The notes beneath the pieces are model-generated. The model saw nothing but the letters and a program-made list of their open reading frames with translations. It was not told the DNA's origin and did no database searches. The translations under genes were made by a program, and so were the position numbers. From positions 1-7,485 of the forward strand of contig JBBSUX010000174.1 in the NCBI GenBank assembly GCA_038234045.1: a stretch of DNA of 7,485 nt, read 5' to 3'. This document shows positions 1 to 6,690 of this stretch, piece by piece. Position 1 is the stretch's first letter. Every line of letters begins with the position of its first letter. Source of the DNA: JBBSUX01 sp038234045. GTDB taxonomy: Bacteria; Pseudomonadota; Gammaproteobacteria; Burkholderiales; Burkholderiaceae_C.

Positions 1-755
1 ATAAAACCGTCCACATGGTAATAGTCGAGGATACGGGAAGCATCCGGGCTCAATATTGCCGTCCATTGGGCTTTGTGAATCACCATGGGCAAAAAGCGCA
101 ATTGATCCAGCGAGACATTCTCCGACTTCGCAAGCGCCTGGAGCTTTTTATGCAAAGCAGGATAAATGTCTGCCAGCAAAGTTGCCGGCTTGGACCTCTT
201 CAAAACGTCGGGAAGCGTACTTGCGTAAGGCACCCAGCGCTTCGGTTGGCTCGAAATATCGAAGCCCGCAAAGGCCATATTCACGGAGTTCATCATGTCT
301 GCCTCAGTCTGCGCAGGAGCTTTATTGGCCGCAATCAGGGTGGGCCCTGCGACTGGAAGCTGGCGGAACTCAGGAAGCGCCGAAGGAAGATCGCTGGTAA
401 TCACACCGTTCGCGGAGATGCCCGTGAACCGGTCAATTTCAAAAATAGTGTGCACCGGGCGTGCGATGAACATGCTGTGCACGCCGTAGGCCAGCGCGCC
501 TAGCTGGATCAAAGCAACCAAGCTCAAATCCAGCGCGATTTCCCGCAAGCCCTTTTCAGGATTGACCAAGAATAGCGTCATCAGCGGTCCAAGGACGACA
601 TCGACCAAAGCCAGGATCGAAAGTAATGCGACACCACCTGCTGCGCTCCGGTAAGGAACCGGAAACCATATTGCAAACATTGCAGCGCCAATGATCGCAA
701 TAATGATGGAGCTGAACGCCAAATGCAAAAAGAAAAATCTCATTCTTCGCGTCAT
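1..755 (-). CDS. TfpX/TfpZ-family type IV pilin accessory protein (C-terminus cut by window edge)
   Basis: Inner-membrane protein of the family encoded directly downstream of major pilin genes in Pseudomonas, Acinetobacter and many betaproteobacteria; family members help assembly of, or stabilise, their cognate pilin. At least 251 residues are visible with no stop before the edge. Three hydrophobic segments lie near residues 9-31, 41-63 and 74-97, with a family-like DVVLGP motif at 52-57 in the second. A RPV...FEIDRF stretch (99-110) follows the third, then a soluble, probably periplasmic, C-terminal part. The chosen ATG (753-755) has GAGG at 761-764, five bases upstream; an in-frame ATG four codons later (741-743) is possible but lacks this spacing. 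It lies 60 bp after the pilA stop, behind a terminator, so it is probably transcribed by read-through. GC is lower than in the housekeeping genes (48 % in one line counted). The family call is made from recalled motifs, not a search. Confidence 0.85.
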   Translation of the reverse strand, partial: MTRRMRFFFLHLAFSSIIIAIIGAAMFAIWFPVPYRSAAGGVALLSILALVDVVLGPLMTLFLVNPEKGLREIALDLSLVALIQLGALAYGVHSMFIARPVHTIFEIDRFTGISANGVITSDLPSALPEFRQLPVAGPTLIAANKAPAQTEADMMNSVNMAFAGFDISSQPKRWVPYASTLPDVLKRSKPATLLADIYPALHKKLQALAKSENVSLDQLRFLPMVIHKAQWTAILSPDASRILDYYHVDGF

Positions 756-760
756 TCGGA

Positions 761-764
761 CCTC
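761..764 (-). promoter_or_regulatory. Ribosome binding site of the pilin accessory gene, abutting the pilA terminator
   Basis: GAGG on the minus strand, five bases before the ATG at 755. It starts on the base right after the T-tract of the pilA terminator, so transcripts that terminate end just before the RBS and only read-through transcripts carry it. It also favours the upstream of two possible start codons. Confidence 0.6.
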
Positions 765-792
765 AAAAAATAAAAAGCCACCCGAAGGTGGC
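765..792 (-). terminator. Intrinsic terminator after pilA
   Basis: On the minus strand a perfect 6-bp stem GCCACC/GGTGGC closes on a TTCG tetraloop and is followed at once by TTTTTATTTTTT (776 down to 765). It lies 23 bp beyond the pilA stop codon. The stem is short, so termination may be partial, which fits the presence of a co-directional gene immediately behind it. Confidence 0.9.
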
Positions 793-815
793 CTTGCTCT
801 TAACTTCTTACTGAA

Positions 816-1355
816 TTAGCGGCACTCTGCGGGAGCGTATTTTGCAGGCAAAGTACCCAAGCCTGCACCGGTCAAGCCTTTGTTAGTTGCCGTTGTGTTA
901 GAAGTAGTGGTGCATGCCCAATCGATTGCACCAGCTAACGCTGCAAGCGCTGCCTTCTGTACATATGGTGTGAAGACAATCGTTTTGCCAAGAGCAACTG
1001 TTGGTAAGCCCGATCCTGTGGCGGTAGCGGTTGTAACAGTGATGGCCCCAGTTGTATCAACAATATTGATAGCGGAAACATACTTTGAAGTATGCTCGGG
1101 GGCATTGGCTGCAACGTCATATGTATCGGCAGCAGCCTTAACGCCGGCGAGACCGTCTGTTTGGAATGACTCGCTGACAAGCGCCTTAGGCGCCGTAGCT
1201 GCAATAATCGCTTCCGTGACTTTCGCACGTACGGTGTAATCTTGATAAGCCGGCAGCGCAACAGCAGCCAAAATACCGATGATCGCAACAACGATCATCA
1301 ATTCGATAAGGGTGAAACCCTTTTGCACATTACGTGCGATGGAACGGCGGTTCAT
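816..1355 (-). CDS. pilA: Major type IV pilin (prepilin)
   Basis: Structural subunit of the type IV pilus, made as a prepilin, cleaved and N-methylated by the prepilin peptidase PilD and polymerised from the inner membrane. The 179-residue product has a 13-residue positively charged leader ending in Gly13, then the class IVa cleavage site G|FTLIE with the essential Glu at mature position 5, and the long hydrophobic helix to about residue 38. The globular part is rich in Ala and Thr. Cys148 and Cys178 would form the C-terminal disulfide (D-region) loop; the chain ends in PAECR, with no terminal Ser of the kind glycosylated by TfpO. An AGGAG motif (1366-1370) lies 10 bases before the ATG. GC is lower than in the neighbouring metabolic genes (47-55 % in lines counted), as is common for pilins under diversifying selection or exchange. 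It is preceded by a sigma-54-type promoter and followed by a terminator. Confidence 0.97.
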   Translation of the reverse strand: MNRRSIARNVQKGFTLIELMIVVAIIGILAAVALPAYQDYTVRAKVTEAIIAATAPKALVSESFQTDGLAGVKAAADTYDVAANAPEHTSKYVSAINIVDTTGAITVTTATATGSGLPTVALGKTIVFTPYVQKAALAALAGAIDWACTTTSNTTATNKGLTGAGLGTLPAKYAPAECR

Positions 1356-1425
1356 ATGAATAAGACTCCTGGTTGATTTAAGACCCCGGGAGTTTCAAAG
1401 ACATTGCCCGGTGCGTTCACCTATC

Positions 1426-1441
1426 AGCAGCAAGCGTGCCA
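1426..1441 (-). promoter_or_regulatory. Candidate sigma-54 (RpoN) promoter of pilA
   Basis: The minus strand reads TGGCACGCTTGCTGCT. It matches the -24/-12 consensus TGGCAC-N5-TTGCW with a single mismatch (C for the first T of the -12 element) and the required GG-N10-GC spacing. Transcription would start near 1415, leaving a leader of about 60 nt before the ATG. RpoN control with the PilS/PilR two-component system is the known mode for pilA in Pseudomonas. The match is seen directly; its use here is inferred. Confidence 0.8.
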
Positions 1442-1503
1442 GGTTTGGTTTGCGAGGCGATCAGCAGGAGAGCCCCCTGAATTCCACCGAAAAGACTGCC
1501 AAA

Positions 1504-1575
1504 TTTGTCACTTTGATGCGACTTCACTAACAAATTGACACTTTTGACGCGCGGAATGTGTCACTTTGTCACTTC
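1504..1575. repeat. Cluster of TGTCA(CTT) repeats, candidate PilR enhancer sites
   Basis: The plus strand carries TGTCAC at 1506-1511, 1559-1564 and 1567-1572, each followed by TT, and a related TTGACACTTTTGAC at 1535-1547, whose other strand gives GTGTC (1537-1541). Relative to the predicted pilA start near 1415 they lie at about -91 to -157, near the place where PilR binds repeated (C/G)TGTC sites upstream of Pseudomonas pilA. The repeats are visible; the identity of the binding protein is inferred. Orientation is mixed, and not every copy has the C/G before TGTC. Confidence 0.5.
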
Positions 1576-1620
1576 TGTAGCAGCCGGCTGACTGCTTCGG
1601 CGCTGCCTACTGGCCCGCGG

Positions 1621-2520
1621 TCAGCCCGGGCTCTGCGCAAACTGCATGCGGATGCCAGCCAGCTCCACCAGATCGCCGTGGTGCAGCAACACGGGCATGC
1701 TGCCGACGGTGTTGCCGTTCAGGCTGGGCTGCGCATCGCCATCCACATGAACCAAGCTGAAGCCGTGCAGGCGGCGCGTGATGCTGGCAATGCCAACACC
1801 CGATTTGCCGATGGTGGTAACTACCTTGATGAGCTGCACCTCTTTGCCGGCGGACGTTCCCGAGAGCACGGTAAGCACAGCGGGCTTGGGCAGCTTGCCG
1901 CCTTCGATGGAGGGTACGGCGGTTTCGGCGAAGATTTGCGTATCTTCCGCATCCGCCCATTTGGCGGGCTGGCGCGCACCAGTTGCAGAGGACGGCGAGC
2001 CGGACGCTACACCGCTGCCAGAAGTGGAAAGGGCGTTCGACCCAGCCCGGTCGGTCGCAGGATTTGCATCTTTCGCGTCGGGTTTGATCACGCCAGCACT
2101 GCCGACGGTGCCTGGATTACTTGCCGACGCTGTTGCGAGCGAATCCGACTTGCCGATCTTTGCGCCGGAATCGGCCGAAGTGACCGAACTTGCTGGCGAC
2201 AACGAGCTTGCGGTAGCACCCAGCAAAGGCCCCGGGCCGCGTTCGAACTGCAGCTGGTAGCGGCCAATTTCAACCCGGTCGCCTTCCTGCAAGACGTGGC
2301 GGGTGACGGGCAGCCCGTTCACATAGGTGCCGTTGGTGCTTTGCAGGTCTTCCAGCACGACATCGTCGCCTTCCAAGCGAACGAGGGCGTGTTCCCCGCT
2401 GACGGCGGGGTTGTCGATGACCACATCGCTGTAGGGTCGGCGGCCGAAGGTGGTGTGCTCGCTGGCCAGCACCACCTCCCTGATGACAACGCCTTCTAGG
2501 GACAACAACATCCGGGCCAT
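1621..2520 (-). CDS. Two-FHA-domain phosphothreonine-binding protein
   Basis: A 299-residue cytoplasmic protein with no visible signal peptide or membrane segment. FHA domains bind phosphothreonine peptides, so this is probably the reader of a Ser/Thr kinase circuit. The N-terminal FHA domain (about 5-95) is canonical: FGRR at 25-28, SGEH at 41-44, STNGT at 61-65 and NG at 68-69. A Ser/Ala/Gly-rich low-complexity linker runs from about 100 to 185. A second, degenerate FHA-like domain covers about 214-296, with IGK (237-239), TRRLHG (248-253) and LNG (267-269); it lacks the canonical Ser-x-x-His and TNGT pattern. The ATG at 2518-2520 has GAGGAG six bases upstream, which fixes the start. It follows the PP2C phosphatase gene after 114 bp without an evident terminator, so they probably share a transcript. 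No kinase gene is present in the window, and the substrate is unknown. Confidence 0.88.
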   Translation of the reverse strand: MARMLLSLEGVVIREVVLASEHTTFGRRPYSDVVIDNPAVSGEHALVRLEGDDVVLEDLQSTNGTYVNGLPVTRHVLQEGDRVEIGRYQLQFERGPGPLLGATASSLSPASSVTSADSGAKIGKSDSLATASASNPGTVGSAGVIKPDAKDANPATDRAGSNALSTSGSGVASGSPSSATGARQPAKWADAEDTQIFAETAVPSIEGGKLPKPAVLTVLSGTSAGKEVQLIKVVTTIGKSGVGIASITRRLHGFSLVHVDGDAQPSLNGNTVGSMPVLLHHGDLVELAGIRMQFAQSPG

Positions 2521-2634
2521 GAACGACTCCTCGCTTGCGCGATTGTTTGTTTATTTGCTTTTTAGCTTGATCGAGGCTTCGCCGGCTCCGGGCCATCACC
2601 CGGCGGCAGCTGCACGTGCGCCAGGTCGGACGAT

Positions 2635-3411
2635 TCAGGCATCGTCTTCGACGCTCGCGCGCACCAGCACAAGGCTGGCATTATCGCGCCCGCCGGCCTT
2701 GTTCGCAGCGTCGATGAGGCTTGCAGCAAGCCCTTCGATGGGCTGGGTGTTGCTGGCCTGCTGCGCTTTCGGGCCGAGTAGCGCAGCTATGCGTGCGTCG
2801 CTCAGCATGTCGGTTATGCCGTCCGAGCACAACAGATAGAGGTCGCCGGCTTCAGGCAGGTGCAGTTCGATGTCGAGCACCAGCGCTGCGTCGACACCCA
2901 GGGCGCGCGTGAGCATGCCGCGAAACGGCGCCGTTACCGCCTCAGCCTCGCTGATAAGGCCTGCATCAAGGTATTCCTGCACGACAGAGTGATCACGCGT
3001 GAGCCGTTCGAGCTCGCCCCGCCGCCATCGGTAGCAGCGCGAATCCCCGGCGTTGCCAATAAAGACCCGCTCGGGCAAAAACACGCAGAAAACCAAAGTG
3101 GTACCCATGCCAGCGCAGGCCGGTTCTTTGCGCGCTGCCTCCTGAATGGCGTTGTTGGCATGGGCCGCGCAATCGCTCATCACACGGGTGATGGCTTCGC
3201 TGTCGGCATGGCGCCCACCGGTGGCGAGCCACACTGAAAACTCGGCTTCGATATGTTCCAGCGCCATGACGCTGGCCACTTCGCCCGCGTTGTGCCCGCC
3301 CATCCCGTCTGCGAGCAGCGCAAGGCCGAGATGGCTGTCGTGCAGCACGGCATCTTCGTTGTTCTTGCGGACCAGCCCGGAGTCGCTCAACGCGTGAAAT
3401 TCATAGCGCAT
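2635..3411 (-). CDS. PP2C-family Ser/Thr protein phosphatase (PrpC/Stp1-like)
   Basis: Metal-dependent phosphatase removing phosphate from Ser/Thr residues, the eraser partner of Hanks-type kinases. The 258-residue product is a single catalytic domain with the PP2C motifs in order: RKNNED (15-20), DGMGGHNAGE (35-44), GMGTTL (101-106), GNAGDSR (119-125), LTRDHS (137-142), LTRALG (167-172), CSDGITD (195-201) and GGRDNAS (240-246). The metal-ligand aspartates of D20, DGMGG, SDG and RDN are all present, so it should be active. I chose the ATG at 3409-3411 because homologues start with a similar MRYEFxALSDxGLVR segment. The reading frame is open further upstream (ATG at 3616-3618), but that would add 69 residues unlike the family and overlap terC. 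The chosen start has no clear Shine-Dalgarno sequence. The gene for an FHA protein follows; the cognate kinase is not seen. Confidence 0.92.
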   Translation of the reverse strand: MRYEFHALSDSGLVRKNNEDAVLHDSHLGLALLADGMGGHNAGEVASVMALEHIEAEFSVWLATGGRHADSEAITRVMSDCAAHANNAIQEAARKEPACAGMGTTLVFCVFLPERVFIGNAGDSRCYRWRRGELERLTRDHSVVQEYLDAGLISEAEAVTAPFRGMLTRALGVDAALVLDIELHLPEAGDLYLLCSDGITDMLSDARIAALLGPKAQQASNTQPIEGLAASLIDAANKAGGRDNASLVLVRASVEDDA

Positions 3412-3453
3412 AGTCAATGCACAGTATTGCGGTACGGGTCGAAAAGTATGTGG

Positions 3454-3459
3454 AATATA
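3454..3459 (-). promoter_or_regulatory. Possible -10 element for the phosphatase-FHA pair
   Basis: TATATT on the minus strand, one mismatch from TATAAT, lies in an AT-rich patch of the 110-bp gap between terC and the phosphatase gene; transcription would start about 36 nt before the ATG. The matching -35 region (CTGCGA at 17-bp spacing) is poor, so this is a weak candidate. Co-transcription with terC is the alternative, as no terminator is evident after terC. Confidence 0.25.
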
Positions 3460-3521
3460 AGACTCTTCTTCATGTGTCGCAGCGATTGCTCGGGCTCGGT
3501 GTGAGCGCTTTTCCTTACCCT

Positions 3522-4220
3522 TCAGGTACCAACCACGGCTCGGCCACGCCTGGCCATCCACTTGCCAATGCCAAGCACCAGCAGCACGCCGACAACGCCC
3601 GCTGCGTAATGTAGCCACGAGGCGGCTTCGACCCAGGGGTGCAACACGGCATCGCCGGCCATAGTTTCGCCGGCCACCCAGCCGATGAGTGCGGCGCCCG
3701 CAATGACGATGACGGGAAAGCGCTCCATCACCTTGATCATCAGCGTGCTGCCGAAGATCACCAGCGGGATGCTGATGGCCAGGCCCAGCACCAGCAGGAC
3801 GTTACTACCGCGCGCAGCGGCGGCTACGGCAATCACGTTGTCAAGGCTCATCACCAGATCAGCGATGAGGATGGTGCGCACCGCCGCCATCAGCGTGCCG
3901 TGCGGTGCGGCGCCGCCTTCTTCCTCCTGCTCTTCCTTGAGCAACTGCACGCCGATCCACAGCAGGAGCAAACCGCCCGCGATCTGCAGGTAGGGAAGCG
4001 CCAACAGCCGAGCCGCCACCACGGTAAGGACGATCCGCAAAACGACAGCTGCGCCAGAACCCCAAACGACGGCTTTGCGCTGCTGGGCGGGCGGTAGCGA
4101 GCGGGCCGCCAGCGCGATCACAACCGCGTTGTCACCCGACAGGATGATGTTGATCCAGACGATTTCCAGCAACCCAACCCAAAAGTCGGCATTGCCGACA
4201 GCATCCATCGCCTGCTCCAT
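3522..4220 (-). CDS. TerC family integral membrane protein (YjbE/YkoY-like), probable metal exporter
   Basis: Polytopic inner-membrane protein of 232 residues, about the usual length for the short TerC subgroup. Hydrophobic helices occur near 14-38, 51-72, 78-95, 112-136, 140-160, 168-186 and 202-220. The two family signatures are present: SGDNAVVIA (28-36) and DLVMSLDNVIAV (121-132), whose acidic residues D30, D121 and D127 sit inside the membrane and are thought to bind metal. An acidic loop (EEQEEEGG, 96-103) separates the halves. Related proteins export manganese and may help to load metal on exported enzymes; the substrate here is not shown. The ATG at 4218-4220 has AAGGA six bases upstream. 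The gene lies behind the sucD terminator and so needs its own promoter, which I could not define. I saw no motif of the yybP-ykoY manganese riboswitch in its leader. Confidence 0.92.
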   Translation of the reverse strand: MEQAMDAVGNADFWVGLLEIVWINIILSGDNAVVIALAARSLPPAQQRKAVVWGSGAAVVLRIVLTVVAARLLALPYLQIAGGLLLLWIGVQLLKEEQEEEGGAAPHGTLMAAVRTILIADLVMSLDNVIAVAAAARGSNVLLVLGLAISIPLVIFGSTLMIKVMERFPVIVIAGAALIGWVAGETMAGDAVLHPWVEAASWLHYAAGVVGVLLVLGIGKWMARRGRAVVGT

Positions 4221-4320
4221 CCGTGTTCCTTGCCCTTCGTATTGGTGTGGCGCCCGTCAGAGCTATTTCCGAAGATCGCCAGCTTTCGAGAATACAAACA
4301 AACTGCCGCACCACTGCATC

Positions 4321-4355
4321 AAAAAAAAACGCTCCGGGCTTTCGCCAGCGGAGCG
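4321..4355 (-). terminator. Strong intrinsic terminator after sucCD
   Basis: On the minus strand CGCTCCG pairs with CGGAGCG (7 bp), with an inner GGC-GAAA-GCC stem-loop and a two-base bulge, followed by nine T residues (4329 down to 4321). It lies 57 bp after the sucD stop and about 100 bp before the terC start, separating the two units. On the plus strand the stem is followed only by CTTTGCT, so it looks unidirectional. Confidence 0.95.
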
Positions 4356-4412
4356 CTTTGCTATTCGGCCGTAGCCGCCCTATGCGCGGCCTGGGTCCGA
4401 ACACCTACGTCA

Positions 4413-5306
4413 TCAGAGCAAGGCCTTGAGCAGCTTGGCCATTTCCGACGGATTGCGCGTGACCTTGAAGCCGCACTCTTCCATCACCGCCAGCTTGGCT
4501 TCTGCCGTATCGGCGCCGCCCGAGATCAGCGCGCCGGCATGGCCCATGCGCTTGCCGGCAGGTGCTGTCACGCCAGCGATAAAGCCGACGATCGGCTTCT
4601 TCATGTTGTCCTTGCACCAGCGAGCGGCTTCGGCTTCATCCGGGCCGCCGATTTCACCGATCATGATGACGGCGTCGGTTTCGGGGTCGTCGTTGAAAGC
4701 CTGCATCACGTCGATGTGCTTCAGGCCGTTGATCGGGTCGCCGCCAATGCCGACTGCGGTGGATTGGCCCAGGCCGATTTCGGTCAGTTGCGCCACGGCT
4801 TCATAGGTCAGCGTGCCAGAGCGGCTGACCACGCCGATGCGGCCCTTCATGTGAATGTGGCCGGGCATGATGCCGATCTTGATCTCGTCGGGCGTGATCA
4901 GGCCCGGGCAGTTGGGGCCGAGCAGCAGCGTCTTCTTGCCGCCAGCGGCTTCCTTGGCTTTCATGCGGTTGCGCACTTCAAGCATGTCCTTGACGGGGAT
5001 GCCTTCGGTGATGCAGATCACGAATTCCAGATCGGCTTCCACTGCTTCCCAGATGGCAGCTGCGGCGCCGGCTGGCGGCACATAGATGACGCTGACGGTG
5101 GCGCCCTGCTCTTTGGCCGCTTCTTTGACCGAGCCGTAGATCGGTATGCCGAAGATCGACTCGCCGGCCTTCTTCGGGTTGACGCCTGCAACGAAGCAGG
5201 CTTTGCCGTTGGCGTATTCCTGGCACTTTTCGGTGTGGAACTGACCGGTCTTGCCGGTGATGCCCTGGGTGATGACCCGCGTGTCTTTGTTGATGTAGAT
5301 CGACAT
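4413..5306 (-). CDS. sucD: Succinyl-CoA synthetase (ADP-forming) subunit alpha
   Basis: With SucC, interconverts succinyl-CoA and succinate with substrate-level phosphorylation of ADP or GDP in the TCA cycle; cytoplasmic. The 297-residue protein has the normal length. The N-terminal CoA-binding Rossmann domain carries GITGKTGQFHTE (15-26) and the CoA site near VNPKKAG (42-48); ITEGIPVKD lies at 99-107 and GPNCPGLI at 130-137. The C-terminal ligase domain carries the phosphorylated active-site histidine in MGHAGA (His256), with GEIGGPDEAEA at 217-227. The ATG is 24 bp after the sucC stop, with AAGGA about 11 bases upstream. It is the second gene of the sucCD operon and is followed by a strong terminator. 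No abnormal residue was seen. Confidence 0.98.
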   Translation of the reverse strand: MSIYINKDTRVITQGITGKTGQFHTEKCQEYANGKACFVAGVNPKKAGESIFGIPIYGSVKEAAKEQGATVSVIYVPPAGAAAAIWEAVEADLEFVICITEGIPVKDMLEVRNRMKAKEAAGGKKTLLLGPNCPGLITPDEIKIGIMPGHIHMKGRIGVVSRSGTLTYEAVAQLTEIGLGQSTAVGIGGDPINGLKHIDVMQAFNDDPETDAVIMIGEIGGPDEAEAARWCKDNMKKPIVGFIAGVTAPAGKRMGHAGALISGGADTAEAKLAVMEECGFKVTRNPSEMAKLLKALL

Positions 5307-5330
5307 GGCTTTTTCTGTCCTTGAATGCGG

Positions 5331-6494
<1,164 letters not shown>

Positions 6495-6510
6495 GGGTGG
6501 TTCTCTCGTG

Positions 6511-6555
6511 GAATGGAGGAGAAGGGGGAAAGTGAGGAGAAGAAAAAAGCGGAAA
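6511..6555. other. Purine-rich tract in the sucC leader
   Basis: On the plus strand 42 of 45 bases are purines (exceptions T6514, T6533 and C6550), including unbroken runs of 18 (6515-6532) and 16 (6534-6549). The sucC mRNA leader therefore carries a long pyrimidine tract ending about 16 nt before the start codon. It contains CTCCT/CCTCC elements that resemble the anti-Shine-Dalgarno sequence. Confidence 0.7.
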
Positions 6556-6601
6556 TGCGGCGGGGCGCTGGGCCGGCAGGCGGCAAAGTCGGATGCTGGC
6601 G

Positions 6602-6625
6602 CGTGGCTGTTGGCGCGCAGCCACG
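6602..6625. repeat. Perfect 8-bp inverted repeat between sucC and argC
   Basis: CGTGGCTG at 6602-6609 and CAGCCACG at 6618-6625 are exact inverted copies separated by eight bases. The repeat lies just upstream of the candidate -10 of argC and within the divergent promoter region, so it could be an operator for a dimeric regulator or an mRNA hairpin of the sucC leader. It has no trailing T-tract, so it is not an intrinsic terminator. It does not look like an ArgR box. Confidence 0.5.
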
Positions 6626-6636
6626 AAATGTATCAT
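6610..6636 (+). promoter_or_regulatory. Weak candidate sigma-70 promoter of argC
   Basis: TTGGCG (6610-6615) and TATCAT (6631-6636) resemble -35 and -10 hexamers. The -10 is good (5 of 6) but the spacer is only 15 bp. Transcription would start near 6643, about 48 nt before the argC ATG. Its -35 falls in the loop of the inverted repeat. Confidence 0.3.
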
Positions 6637-6690
6637 GGGTGTTTTCCCGAAGCTTTCCGCAAAGCATCCACCCAAAGACCGACGCCCCTC

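Noticed and set aside
15..503. Open frames on the plus strand at the left edge
   Set aside because: Antisense to the pilin accessory gene, which has a start codon, RBS and family motifs on the minus strand.
1579..1596. Palindrome CAGCCGGCTG as terminator of the FHA gene
   Set aside because: It lies about 30 bp after the FHA stop but has no T-tract on the minus strand and no room for a loop in its perfect form; a Rho-dependent end or read-through is equally possible.
1558..2499. 313-codon open frame on the plus strand
   Set aside because: Antisense to the FHA gene, which has clear domain motifs and a good RBS.
2585..2606. CCGGG/CCCGG stem between the phosphatase and FHA genes as terminator
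   Set aside because: Only five base pairs and no T-tract follow; co-transcription of the two genes remains the simpler reading.
4221..4320. yybP-ykoY manganese riboswitch before terC
   Set aside because: TerC genes are often preceded by this riboswitch, but I could not find its conserved core elements in the roughly 100-nt leader behind the sucD terminator.
4230..5324. 364-codon open frame on the plus strand
   Set aside because: Antisense to sucD and its terminator; no recognisable protein features.
6628..6690. Upstream in-frame ATG for argC at 6628
   Set aside because: It would add 21 residues not expected in short ArgC and lies upstream of the candidate transcription start; no RBS supports it.
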